A DNA stretch of 64,000 bases. Source: Atherix ibis (taxonomy: Eukaryota > Arthropoda > Insecta > Diptera > Athericidae). Shown here piece after piece: positions 22,801-34,218 of the stretch (positions within the stretch are counted from its first letter, which is position 1; the number at the start of each line of letters is the position of its first letter). A program made the position numbers and the translations under genes. The notes under the pieces are model-generated. The model ran no database searches and was not told the origin of the DNA. It was given only the letters and a program-made list of their open reading frames with translations. The stretch is from positions 79,814,868 through 79,878,867 of the forward strand of contig OY282607.1 of assembly GCA_958298945.1 (NCBI GenBank), read 5' to 3'.

Positions 22801-25773
22801 GTTTGGCATTTGTGATCAACGGAGTAAAGAGGGCGAGTCGATAACAGAAGCATTTCGTCTGGTACTATCCCGAAAGGTGGACTATCAATTTTGAACTTTT
22901 TCACTGAGCCTAGATTACTTCGGTGAGTCCAGTAAATATTTCTTGAGCCAAACACCGACCACGCAACATCATCATCGATCACCGTCATCGACACCGGATG
23001 ACGCAGTTTTATTCGGAATAAGTGCCGGAACGTGCCCTCGTAATTGGTGAATTCGATTTTGTTACCCTCTTGGTCTAACCAGAAGATTGTCTCCGATTCG
23101 GGATCCACTTTCATCTCAATGCCTTTAGTTCCTAATTGCTCCTCAAACAAATGACTATGAAAACCCCTACCATGGAGCGATTGCATATCGATGTGTGTAT
23201 TTCCAATTGATTTTAGAACAATAAACATTCTTCTAAAGATGGAAAATTCAAATTCAATTTCTTAGATATTGTTTCAGAGTTAAAAAAAAACTTTCTGATT
23301 TACCCTGTTTTTGGAATAACGGTCATCGCTATTGGTGTATCAGCGCCAGAGAAATGATGAACGATAGCCCGAACTTTTCTCTTCAATGAAATTACCTCCA
23401 CCGTATGGCGACTCGAATCAGACCAGTAAAGATTATTAGCCAGATGATCTAAAAACAGTTCATATTTAATTGATAATCTAGAATGTTGGTTATCTACATG
23501 GTGTCCATACCGAATGCAAGTGCTGAAACGTTACCCAAATCCGACTTGACCAAAACCTTGATGGATTTTGTTTTCGGATCGATTTCATAGATTATGTGTT
23601 GGTTATTGTCCGCAATAAATAAAGTACCCTGAATCGAGTTAAATGCCATTTTATGGATGTACATTGGCAACTGAATACCTTGAGCCGTAAGATGTCTCCC
23701 GAACGAAGTGTGCTTCATTTGGACGAGATAATTTCCCCAACCAACAAACAACGATTGTTTCTTCACTGTTTGCTTACATGTCAGCTGATCGACTCCGAGC
23801 GTCATTCCATCGGGACACCGACAGGTGAAGGTGTTGTTACTCGACAATAAGCACATGTGGGAGCACTTATGATTCAGACATGCGTGATTGGTTTTTTTTT
23901 GTAGTGCCGAGTGGTAGATATGAACGTCGTAGACCATAGAATCTTTTGCAACTATTGAGTGATGTTTTCCAGTGAACTTGTCGCATACATGAATGCTTTT
24001 CGTTTCCCAATCCGACCAGTAAATTTGATCCTCGAATACAGCGATGCTGTAGGGATGTTTGGCAATATCGCCGAGAACTATTTTTCGATCGGTACCATCT
24101 AACCGAACACTTTCTATAGTGCCTATTTTAGCATCGACCCAATATAACCGTTGATTGGGTATATCTAAAGACAGACCATTTGGCCAATGTACATCTTTGC
24201 TTACAAAAGCTTCGACGTCTTTACCATCCATGGACGCCTTTCCAACTATCGGCAATTGTCCCCAATCAGTCCAGAACAGAACACCCTTAGTCGGATATAA
24301 CGCAATTCCACGAGGCTGGTCCATATTATGAACAATCAAAACTGTACAATAATAGCCGTTATTTGTGCAAACGGCAATATGCTTTTGTAAATTATCCGAA
24401 AAATAAATGTTCTTTGTAAGCCAATCGACAGCAAGATCTTCGGGCGTCTCTAGTCCAGAGGTTAAAAGCACTTCTTGATGACTACCATCTTCGCGTGCTC
24501 GCACAATACTTTCGGACTGTTGTTGAATATCCGTCCAATATACGGAATATCCATCATAGGCTACTCCAATTACTTGTGACAGATTTTTGGCCACGTGGTA
24601 TAAGTGTCTCGATTGAAGATATATTCCGACGACCGTTTTCTGTGTTGTGTACAATAAAAGAGGCTCACCGCCTTGTACTTGGCACGTTCTGCCATCCTTC
24701 CGTAAACTGAATTTATCAGCGCAAGTACAATTATACGAACCATTAGTGTTAATGCAGCCTTGACTACAAATCCCATATATTTGGCACTCATCCACATCGA
24801 CACATAAATTCTTTTCCTGATCGAAGACAAATCCTTTTTCACAAACGCATTCGGGACCAGTTGGAAGCATAGTACAACGATGGGGGCAATTTTTATCAGT
24901 GCAAGCGGAGCTCGAAGTTTTGCAAAGCGTACTTTCATCACTGCCATCGTTACAATCCTTTCGTCCATCACAGACGTTCTCCAATAAAATACACGTTTTA
25001 TTATTTTTACATAAGAATCTATTATCTTGAAGCTTGCAATTCGTTACTAGTAGGATCAAAACAAAATAAATTCATTCAAAAAAAACAAGCGAAAACTGAA
25101 AATTGCATAAGAATTTTGGTTATAAATACTTACGACAACCGATTTCATCGCTATTGTCCCCGCAATCATCAAAATTATCACACATCCACTGTTTACTCGC
25201 AAGACATCGTTTGTTCTTGCACAAATATCCTTTACATCGTGTTTCTATTCCAATGCATCCAAGCGTTTCATCCGAATTATCGGCACAATCTTGTTTCCCA
25301 TCGCAGATCAAATCCAGAGGTATGCAAGTCTTGTCGCTGCAGGTGAACTCAAATTTATTGCAAGTGGCATGCACTATAGGCTTTCCAGATTCGGCACATT
25401 TTTTTTCATCGTCACCCATCGGACAGTTTTCAGTGCCATCACAAACGAATTCGTTCTTGATGCAAGTATGGTTATCCGCGCAAAGAAACCAATGCGGTTT
25501 CTCACACATTTTGTATTCTGTAATTAGTTAAGAGTTAAAAGTCTCATCGTCCCATCGAACCTAATCGATATGATGTAAAAAGTCTCCTGATACAATACCA
25601 CAAATTTTCTCATCAGAATGGTCCGGACAATCAGGTTTTAAATCGCAGACCAATTCTTTATTCACACAGGTACCATCGCTGCATTCGAATTCGCTATTAT
25701 CAGAGCAACGATTAGCATTGGCACTGAAGGCCACTAAACACCAAATTAGCAAAAATTTAAAGAATTCTGCCAT
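19821..25773 (-). CDS. yl: Vitellogenin receptor (yolkless-like), tandem copy 1, 1816 aa
   Basis: An LDL-receptor-superfamily protein that in insects sits on the oocyte surface and takes up yolk precursors by clathrin-mediated endocytosis. Coding exons (minus): 25773-25599, 25517-25134, 25046-23511, 23448-23304, 23232-22433, 22362-22105, 22039-20010, 19943-19821, all GT-AG, with phases that join to 5451 bp. Order: signal peptide (1-20), five LDLa repeats (to ~225), two EGF modules, YWTD propeller, EGF, second propeller, EGF, eight LDLa repeats (~925-1260), two EGF modules, third propeller, EGF, membrane segment (~1694-1716) and a ~100-residue tail. The 5+8 LDLa plan is that of insect vitellogenin receptors. 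The tail has FHNPLN (~1732), an FxNPxY-like motif lacking the aromatic residue, and ends SRLVL. The ATG immediately follows a splice acceptor, implying an upstream non-coding exon. No coding lesion seen. Confidence 0.95.
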
Positions 25774-25840
25774 TCTGAAATGATAAAAGTTAGATAAAAG
25801 AAAAGAGCACGTGGATCCATGAGAAATTTTCTACTCATAC

Positions 25841-26240
25841 CTGAAAAGCACTCATTACGAGGTATCCACTTTACCTTTAATAGGAGAATTTATGAAAATC
25901 TCCCTTTACCTAGCCTTGGTTTCTGTTCAATTTTTGTTACAATTTATTTGGCAACGTTTTTTTTTAATACACACTAATTTCTTACACGGCAACAAAATCA
26001 ACTATTTTTTTTTTTTGGATAACACACACCGTACTAACAGGAAGACGACGACAAAGTAACTAAATCCATACGAAAAGAGGTTTAACCAATTACCGTTAAT
26101 TACAGTTAATCCAAATTTTCCTTATTTAATTGTATATTTGTCTTTTTTTTGGTTATAGTATGGGTTTTGTACTAAAATTTGCTCGTACTTTTATAAAATT
26201 CTAAAAAAAAATTAATATTTTTCTAATATTAATTTCCTAT
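25841..26240 (-). promoter_or_regulatory. Probable 5' UTR exon and promoter of receptor copy 1
   Basis: The minus strand shows a consensus donor, TTTTCAG|GTATGAG, at 25841/25840, and a good acceptor ending TTTCAG directly before the A and the start ATG (25771-25773). A short intron of about 65 bp would therefore place a non-coding first exon at 25841 upward. I cannot fix the transcription start. This whole block of about 380 bp is absent from the upstream region of copy 2. Confidence 0.55.
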
Positions 26241-27848
26241 TTTCATTTATTTTCACCCAAAATTACAACGATTTCATATCGAAACAGATCAAATCTTAAC
26301 ACCCAAATTTATATTATTTATCTCAATATATGTACTGAAAAAATATTTCATTTCAAAAATAATTATCGTTAAAAATTATAGTTAATTGAATAAATATAAT
26401 TTAATTGCAAAGTTTAAAAAAAGAAATATTTTGTTCAACAATAAATTAGTAAAACATTACAAATGCATTTGTTAGAATTGAGGAGGCCAACAAGAAATAC
26501 TAGAATACATATACTAATTTGCTTTTGATTGAAAGTATTTAACATATAATATGAATAGTTTACTGTTATCTATCTACATAAAATAGAAGAAAATTCTTTT
26601 AGATCATGGAATTTGTAGTGTTTAAAGGAACTTACAGAGCTTTAGAACAAATACAAAGAGAACTTAATAACTGAAAAACCATAAAACAAATAATAAAAAT
26701 ACTTAAATAATAGTATTCAATTAGTTAAATATTTACTAATTATATAATTAAATAATAGTCGATTGGATCAAATTTTTTCTTCAAAAATTCTTATAGAAAT
26801 AAAAACCATTCAAATGTTGTTCAAAGAGCGATTGTTCTATGTCAAAGAAAATAACAATTAATCAATGGTAAAGCTTTAAAAGTAATATAAAAATAAATAT
26901 TAATATTTTTTTATAGTAATATAATATGACTATTTAAAAGAAAAAACTAGAAAACGATTAATAATGTAGAAAATGTTTTCCAATAGTTTTCAGTAAACCG
27001 TACAAATGTTTAGTTTAAGATTCGGATTTTATGGGAGTCACACGAATGAGAAGGTTGTCATTTTTTTTTTATTAAAAAGAACGATTTATATATTTGTTTA
27101 TTTATTTATGTGATAATAAAATATAGACTAAATTAAGTAACAAAATTATGGTTTTTTTTTTATAAAATATTGATTCAGATACTATTGCACTTTTTAAAAG
27201 AACAAACATTAACTATTGATTGAACACAACTTAAACTGGTATCGTTCTTTATACGTGTATATTTTTCGGTAATTTTTATAAAATAAATATCTTCTTTTAT
27301 GCTTAAATAATTTGAATGATATTGAAATGCTATTCGAGTAGTGACTAAACTGAAGAAAAAAAAATATTATTTCAAAATGTAAGAGTTTTCCTGATTTTAG
27401 TATCAGCAAAACACCTACATTTTTTTTTTAAGTTTCACATACAATCACATTTCTATAAGTGTTATAAAATTATAAAATTTCGGCCAAAATTTCTAAAAAC
27501 TAGTAGAAATTAATAATAATTAAAGAAATTATTGTGCAGTGTTTTAACAATAATAACTGTTACATTTTTTATTAATGAAAATGTTATTATTCTTTTATTT
27601 TTCCATTGCAAATAATTAGTTCTATTTATTCGAAGTTGTCACAAAGTGGTTTGGAGAGAAGCTTGGGCAAAAAGTTGTATCGCAGATAATTGCTACTCAG
27701 TGTATTCACTATTTAGGTTATAGAACTACTGGAGGCCACTGCCCAAAAATGGTGCCTACTTATTTTCAAAAAAACATTCACAAAAACGAATAACATAGAA
27801 TTGCAAAATTATAGATTTTTGTGTCTGACACAAGACTTCATTAATATA
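26241..27848. other. Upstream flank of receptor copy 1
   Basis: Very AT-rich sequence, alignable with 33800-35643 of the second unit. No gene. The minus-strand AATAAA of copy 2's 3' end probably falls here (about 27625-27630). The open frame at 27209-27409 is low-complexity. Confidence 0.6.
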
Positions 27849-27880
27849 CATAATAAATCGAACAACGTGCATATTTAATT
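27849..27880. other. Duplication junction
   Basis: Unit 1 ends at ...ataataaat and unit 2 begins at tgctgactc. Between them is filler starting cgaacaacgtgcatat. The same phrase, preceded by ataaat, occurs at about 37251-37272, about 1.6 kb beyond the end of unit 2. Confidence 0.8.
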
Positions 27881-30800
27881 TGCTGACTCATTGTCTGTGT
27901 CATCGGATTTATTTTTCGGAGCTTTTGTTTTGAAAAAAGCTAAGAAGGATTCCTATAGATTAAAAATAAATAAAGATTTCCGAGGTTTGTAAATGAAGAT
28001 TTTTTGAAGATTCAGATAAAACAACTTACCAATCCGATCTCTCGACGATTTTGCTTAGTGCCAGACTCTATGGTGGGCAGAGTTCGACACATTTTCACTT
28101 CGTTCTGATCTATTCGTCCAGGATGTCCTGCATTCGGTGTAGCCCTAATTAATGGGTTATGGAAATGCATGCTGATATTAAGTTCACCGTGTCTATATCG
28201 CTTTCTATATGAGATGTAAACGAGTAGACCAGCTAAAATGAGTCCCATCGTTCCTAAGCAAACGCCTAGAATTATGCCCGAAGATGATTCGCGGTCTTCA
28301 GTGCTTTTAGAGTGCACGATTGCATCTCTGCTTCCAACTCCTTTGGTGTTAGTTTCAGCGCACTCAACTCCTGGTTGGGTGTGTTCGCCCATATGGCATA
28401 TGCACTTTGGTGCAAGATCAGCCTGGACACATAGAAATGAGCATTTGGACGCTTCACAAACATTTGTTACGTTCTTCTGCCATCTTGCGCCTACAATAAC
28501 TACATCGGCTACATTGTAAACATTGAGATTAATGGTTTTGCAGATTTTTTCACCATAAATCGAACATTTTGCTGCAACTCCAACGCCTGTATTCACTATG
28601 AAAGCAGTATTCTCAAAAATGCTCAATCCTGACGGGTTAATTATAATATTTTTATTCTTTACCAGAATTTTTGGATCACCACCTTCATAACTAACTGCTT
28701 GCAATGTATTTGTGGTGCGGTCTGTGTAATATAAAATTTTCTTATATGTATCACACTCAAGAGCAGTAACGTAAAGAGCTTTCTTGATTAGAACGTTTGG
28801 CTGTGATCCGTCCATTGAGTTTTTGTATATAATCGTTTGTGGACGTCCGTATGCCCAAAAATGCATTACTGAGTAAAACAGATATCGATTAGTTCCATCA
28901 ACTGCCAATGATTTCACTTTATCCTTTGGTTTAAATTTGACAATCTGAGCACAAGCAGACTTCGAGGCGAAATAGCATACATTTATCGATGACGTCTCCG
29001 AATGATCTATAAAATATATATTGTTGGTGATCCAGTCAACAGAAAGTTTCGACGGTCTGCCTATATCGGATATTTGCCTGGTACGACCATTTCGTAGGTC
29101 AAACTCGAAAATTGATTCTTCCTCCTTAACGGCTATGTATGCTTTCTGCTGTTGAATGTTTACATCGAAACCATTAATACGTGTCTCATTGGTTGACCAT
29201 AGAATTTGTAGCGAATTGGGATGATCGCTTAATTTACGGATTTGATTGAACGTACTGAACAACATGTAGCGATCACTGGCTATGGATTTACACTTAACTT
29301 TGTCGGCTCTGAGCATAAAGCCTGGATAGCAACTACAACGATATGAACCGATTATGTTCTCACAGATTTGGGAGCATGGATCAAATTCGCGACACTCATT
29401 AATATCCTTGCAAGTTTTCTTATCGCTTCCGAGTTGATAGCCATCGTTGCAACTGCAAATGCGGCCATGCGGTGTTGGTGTGCACTTTTGATGGCACGGG
29501 TGATTCTGACACGCTGTTTTGCACATTTCCGTCTCATCAGCAGCAGTTTCACAGTCCTTGTGACCATCACAAACCCTCAAATAGTCAATGCAGGTACCGT
29601 CCTTACACTGGAACATATTGTCCTTGCAATCAGTTGCAAATATATTATGCAATGTTGCGTTGTATTTTTTGCAATCAATTTCATCGCTTCCATCGTTGCA
29701 ATCCTTTTGGTTATCGCATCGGAACTCTTTGTGAATGCATTCCTTTGAGCTTTTACATTGGAATTCGTTGATACTACAGCTCGTGCAGTCTACTTCGTCT
29801 TCACCCCGTGGACATTCAGCAGTTCCATTGCACTTTACTGCAATATCTAAACACAATGTTGGCTTTGAAGCACATTGAAATTTCTTTGGATTGCCTGTTT
29901 TATCTTCCATATCTTCACACTCGACTATTGCGTCTTTATTACTGCAGTTAAGTTCATCGGAATCGTCTCCACAATCAAAATTACCATCGCAAACGAGCTG
30001 TTTATCGATACAGTGGCCCAATTTACATTCGAAAAAACCTTCACCACATTTGTGTTCAACTAGATCGGGGATCAAATATTTACAATTAGTTGAGTTTAAA
30101 TAATTAATCAGAATAATCTAGTACCGCTTTTATCATGCTCATCTGATCCATCACTACAATCCAAGCCTCCATCGCATGGTGCACATATATGCTCATCAGA
30201 ACCGTCTCCACAGTCATTAAACCCATCACAGAGAGTTGTTAAGTCGACACATCTTCCATTGGCACATGCATGCTGGTATTTGTGACATTTTGTTTTGTGA
30301 TCTGTAATAAATTTCCACCCATAATTTCGAAGTAATTGCGATGGAAAGTAACTTTAGATGACTTCACTTACCAAAATTATTGCAATCTTCTTCATCGGAC
30401 TTGTCCTTACAATTGACGTTATGGTCACAACGGAACCGTGAGTGAATACATTGGGTACCATCGCGACATGTAAATTCATCGAAATTGCACATTTTCGGCA
30501 ATTGTTCATGAAGATAGAGCATACACTCGTTTTCATCAGATCCATCTACACAGTCCATAGCACCGTCACATCTACGCCACGCAGTAAGACACTCGCCTGA
30601 TTTACAACGTAATTCACAATCCAGTGCGTCTATGCACGATATATTTTTTGCATCTTTGAATACCAAACCTGATGGACACAGACATCCTGACGAGAAGCTT
30701 CCCAGAGAAACACAAATGTGAGAACAGCCGCCATTATCCGTTTGGCATTTGTGATCAACGGAGTAAAGAGGGCGAGTCGATAACAGAAGCATTTCGTCTG

Positions 30801-33712
30801 GTACTATCCCGAAAGGTGGACTATCAATTTTAAACTTTTTCACTGAGCCTAGATTACTTCGGTGAGTCCAGTAAATTTTTCTTGAGCCAAACACCGACCA
30901 CGCAACATCATCATCGATCACCGTCATCGACACCGGATGACGCAGTTTTATTCGGAATAAGTGCCGGAACGTGCCCTCGTAATTGGTGAATTCGATTTTG
31001 TTACCCTCTTGGTCTAACCAGAAGACTGTCTCCGATTCGGGATCCACTTTCATCTCAATGCCTTTAGTTCCTAATTGCTCCTCAAACAAATGACTATGAA
31101 AACCCCTACCATGGAGTGATTGCATATCGATGTGTGTATTTCCAATTGATTTTAGAACAATAAACATTCTTCTAAAGATGGAAAATTCAAATTCAATTTC
31201 TTAGATATTGTTTCAGAGTTAAACAAAATTTTCTTGATTACCCTGCTTTTGGAATAACAGTCATCGCTATTGGTGTATAAGCACCAGAGAAATGATGAAC
31301 GATAGCCCGAACTTTTCTATTCAATGAGATTACCTCCACCGTATGGCGAATCGAATCAGACCAGTAAAGATTATTAGCCAGATGATCTGAAAACAATTCA
31401 TATTTAATTGGGAATCTAGAATGTTGGTTATCTACATGGTGTCCATACCAAATGCAAGTGCTGAAACGTTACCCAAATCCGACTTGACCAAAACCTTGAT
31501 GGATTTTGTTTTCGGATCGATTTCATAGATTATGTGTTGGTTATTGTCCGCAATAAATAAAGTACCCTGAATCGAGTTAAATGCCATTTTATGGATGTAC
31601 ATTGGCAACTGAATACTTTGAGCCGTAAGATGTCTCCCGAACGAAGTGTGCTTCATTTGGACGAGATAATTTCCCCAACCAACAAACAACGATTGTTTCT
31701 TCACTGTTTGCTTACATGTCAGCTGATCGACTCCTAGCGCCATTCCATCGGGACACCGACAGGTGAAGGTGTTGTTACGCGACAATAAGCACATGTGGGA
31801 GCATTTATGATTCAGACATGCGTGATTGGTTTTTTTTTGTAGTGCCGAATGGTAGATATGAACGTCGTAGACCATAGAATCTTTTGCAACTATTGAGTGA
31901 TGTTTTCCAGTGAACTTGTCGCATACATGAATGCTTTTCGTTTCCCAATCCGACCAGTAAATTTGATCCTCGAATACAGCGATGCTGTAGGGATGTTTGG
32001 CAATATCGCCGAGAACTATTTGTCGATCGGTACCATCTAACCGAACACTTTCTATAGTGCCTATTTTAGCATCGACCCAATATAACCGTTGATTGGGTAT
32101 ATCTAAAGACAGACCATTTGGCCAATGTACATCTTTGCTTACAAAAGCTTCGACGTCTTTACCATCCATGGACGCCTTTCCAACTATCGGCAATTGTCCC
32201 CAATCAGTCCAGAACAGAACACCCTTAGTCGGATATAACGCAATTCCACGAGGCTGGTCCATATTATGAACAATCAAAACTGTACAATAATAGCCGTTAT
32301 TTGTGCAAACGGCAATATGCTTTTGTAAATTATCCGAAAAATAAATGTTCTTTGTAAGCCAATCGACAGCAAGATCTTCGGGCGTCTCTAGTCCAGAGGT
32401 TAAAAGCACTTCTTGATGACTACCATCTTCGCGTGCTCGCACAATACTTTCGGACTGTTGTTGAATATCCGTCCAATATACGGAATATCCATCATAGGCT
32501 ACTCCAATTACTTGTGACAGATTTTTGGCCACGTGGTATAAGTGTCTCGATTGAAGATATATTCCGACGACCGTTTTCTGTGTTGTGTACAATAAAAGAG
32601 GCTCACCGCCTTGTACTTGGCACGTTCTGCCATCCTTCCGTAAACTGAATTTATCAGCGCAAGTACAATTATACGAACCATTAGTGTTGATGCAGCCTTG
32701 ACTACAGATCCCATATATTTGGCACTCATCCACATCGACACATAAATTCTTTTCCTGATCGAAGACAAATCCTTTTTCACAAACGCATTCGGGACCAGTT
32801 GGAAGCATAGTACAACGATGGGGGCAATTTTTATTTGTGCAAGCGGAGCTCGAAGTCTTGCAAAGCGTACTTTCATCACTGCCATCGTTACAATCCTTTC
32901 GTCCATCACAGACGTTCTCCAATAAAATACACGTTTTATTATTTTTACATAAGAATCTATTATCTTGAAGCTTGCAATTCGTTACTAGTAGGATCAAAAC
33001 AAAATAAATCCATTTAAAAAAAAACAAGCGAAAACTGAAAATTGCATAAGAATTTTGGTTATAAATACTTACGACAACCGATTTCGTCGCTATTGTCTCC
33101 GCAATCATCAAAATTATCACACATCCACTGTTTACTCGCAAGACATCGTTTGTTCTTGCACAAATATCCTTTACATCGTGTTTCTATTCCAATACAGCCA
33201 AGCGTTTCATCCGAATTATCAGCACAATCTTGTTTCCCATCGCAGATCAAATCCAGAGGTATGCAAGTCTTGTCGCAGCAGGTAAACTCAAATTTATTGC
33301 AAGTGGTATGCACTATAGGCTTTCCAGATTCGGCACATTTTTTTTCATCGTCACCCATCGGACAGTTTTCAGTGCCATCACAAACGAATTCGTTCTTGAT
33401 CCAAGTATGGTTATCCGCGCAAAGAAACCAATGCGGTTTCTCACACATTTTGTATTCTGTAATTAGTTAAGAGTTAAAAGTCTCATCATCCCATCGAACC
33501 TAATCGATATGATGTAAAAAGTCTCCTGATACAATACCACAGATTTTCTCATCAGAATGGTCCGGACAATCAGGTTTTAAATCGCAGACCAATTCTATAT
33601 TCACACAGGTACCATCGCCGCATTCGAATTCGCTATTATCAGAGCAACGATTAGCATTGGCACTGAAGGCCACTAAACACCAAATTAGCAAAAATTTAAG
33701 GAACTCTGCCAT
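27875..33712 (-). CDS. yl: Vitellogenin receptor (yolkless-like), tandem copy 2, 1774 aa
   Basis: Same gene structure as copy 1. Coding exons (minus): 33712-33538, 33456-33073, 32984-31449, 31386-31242, 31171-30372, 30301-30125, 30059-28030, 27952-27875; total 5325 bp, fully open, all splice sites kept. Differences from copy 1: exon 6 is 81 bp shorter in frame, which leaves only two cysteines of the ninth LDLa repeat; the second LDLa repeat has Cys to Trp (HTWIKNE) and the third gains a Cys (FTCCDKTC); the sixth LDLa repeat is strongly divergent; the last exon ends at ESAN instead of continuing to the acidic SRLVL terminus, because the duplication junction lies there. I chose Met 33712 by homology; an upstream in-frame Met (33784) lies before the splice acceptor. 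The presumed promoter/5' UTR exon is missing. It could be expressed from a new promoter or be a young pseudogene. Confidence 0.85.
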
Positions 33713-33964
33713 TCTGAAACGATAGAGGTTAGATAAGAGAAAGGGGCACGTGGACCATGAGAAATTTTCTACTTCTTTCTTCAATTAATTTTCTATAAAT
33801 AATTTTCAATTATTTTCACCTAAAATTACAACAATTTCATGTTGAAACAGTTTAAATCTTAACACCCAAATGTATATTTTTATCTAAGTATATGTACTCA
33901 AAAAATATTTTATTTCAAATATAATTATCGTTAAATATAATTTAATTGCAAAATTTAAAAAAAA

Positions 33965-33991
33965 GCCCAGCCCAGCCAGCCGCCGCCCATC
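33965..33991. other. GC-rich 27-bp insertion specific to unit 2
   Basis: A block of repeated gccca/gccag/ccgcc units sits between A-runs in otherwise AT-rich sequence; unit 1 has nothing at the equivalent place (about 26412-26418). It reads like filler DNA. Confidence 0.8.
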
Positions 33992-34104
33992 AAAAAAATA
34001 TTTTTTTCAACAATAAATTAGTAAAACATTACAAATGCATTTGTTAGAATTGAGGAGGACCAACAAGAAATACTATAATACATATACTAATTTGCTTTTG
34101 ATTA

Positions 34105-34218
34105 AAAGTATTTAACATATAATATCAATATTTTACTGTTATCTATCTACGTAAAATAGAAGGATATTTTACGTAGATAGATAACTGTAAACTATTGATA
34201 TTATATGTTAAATACTTT
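34105..34218. repeat. ~53-bp near-perfect inverted duplication specific to unit 2
   Basis: Arm 34105-34157 is mirrored by 34165-34218 around a 7-base spacer (agaagga-like). Unit 1 has only one arm (about 26535-26587). The mirrored arm is therefore a local inverted copy made after the duplication. Confidence 0.88.

Larger units (their letters stand above)
19870..27848. repeat. Tandem duplication unit 1
   Basis: This block aligns along almost its whole length with 27881-35643, covering the receptor gene and about 2 kb upstream of it. It begins inside the last coding exon (at the tgctgactcattg phrase) and ends at cattaatatacataataaat. Confidence 0.93.

Noticed and set aside
20218..25531. Many plus-strand frames across both receptor copies
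   Set aside because: Antisense shadows of cysteine-rich coding exons; no motifs of their own.
33500..33784. Start of receptor copy 2 at the upstream Met 33784
   Set aside because: The extra residues precede the conserved splice acceptor and have no counterpart in copy 1; they arise from the upstream deletion.
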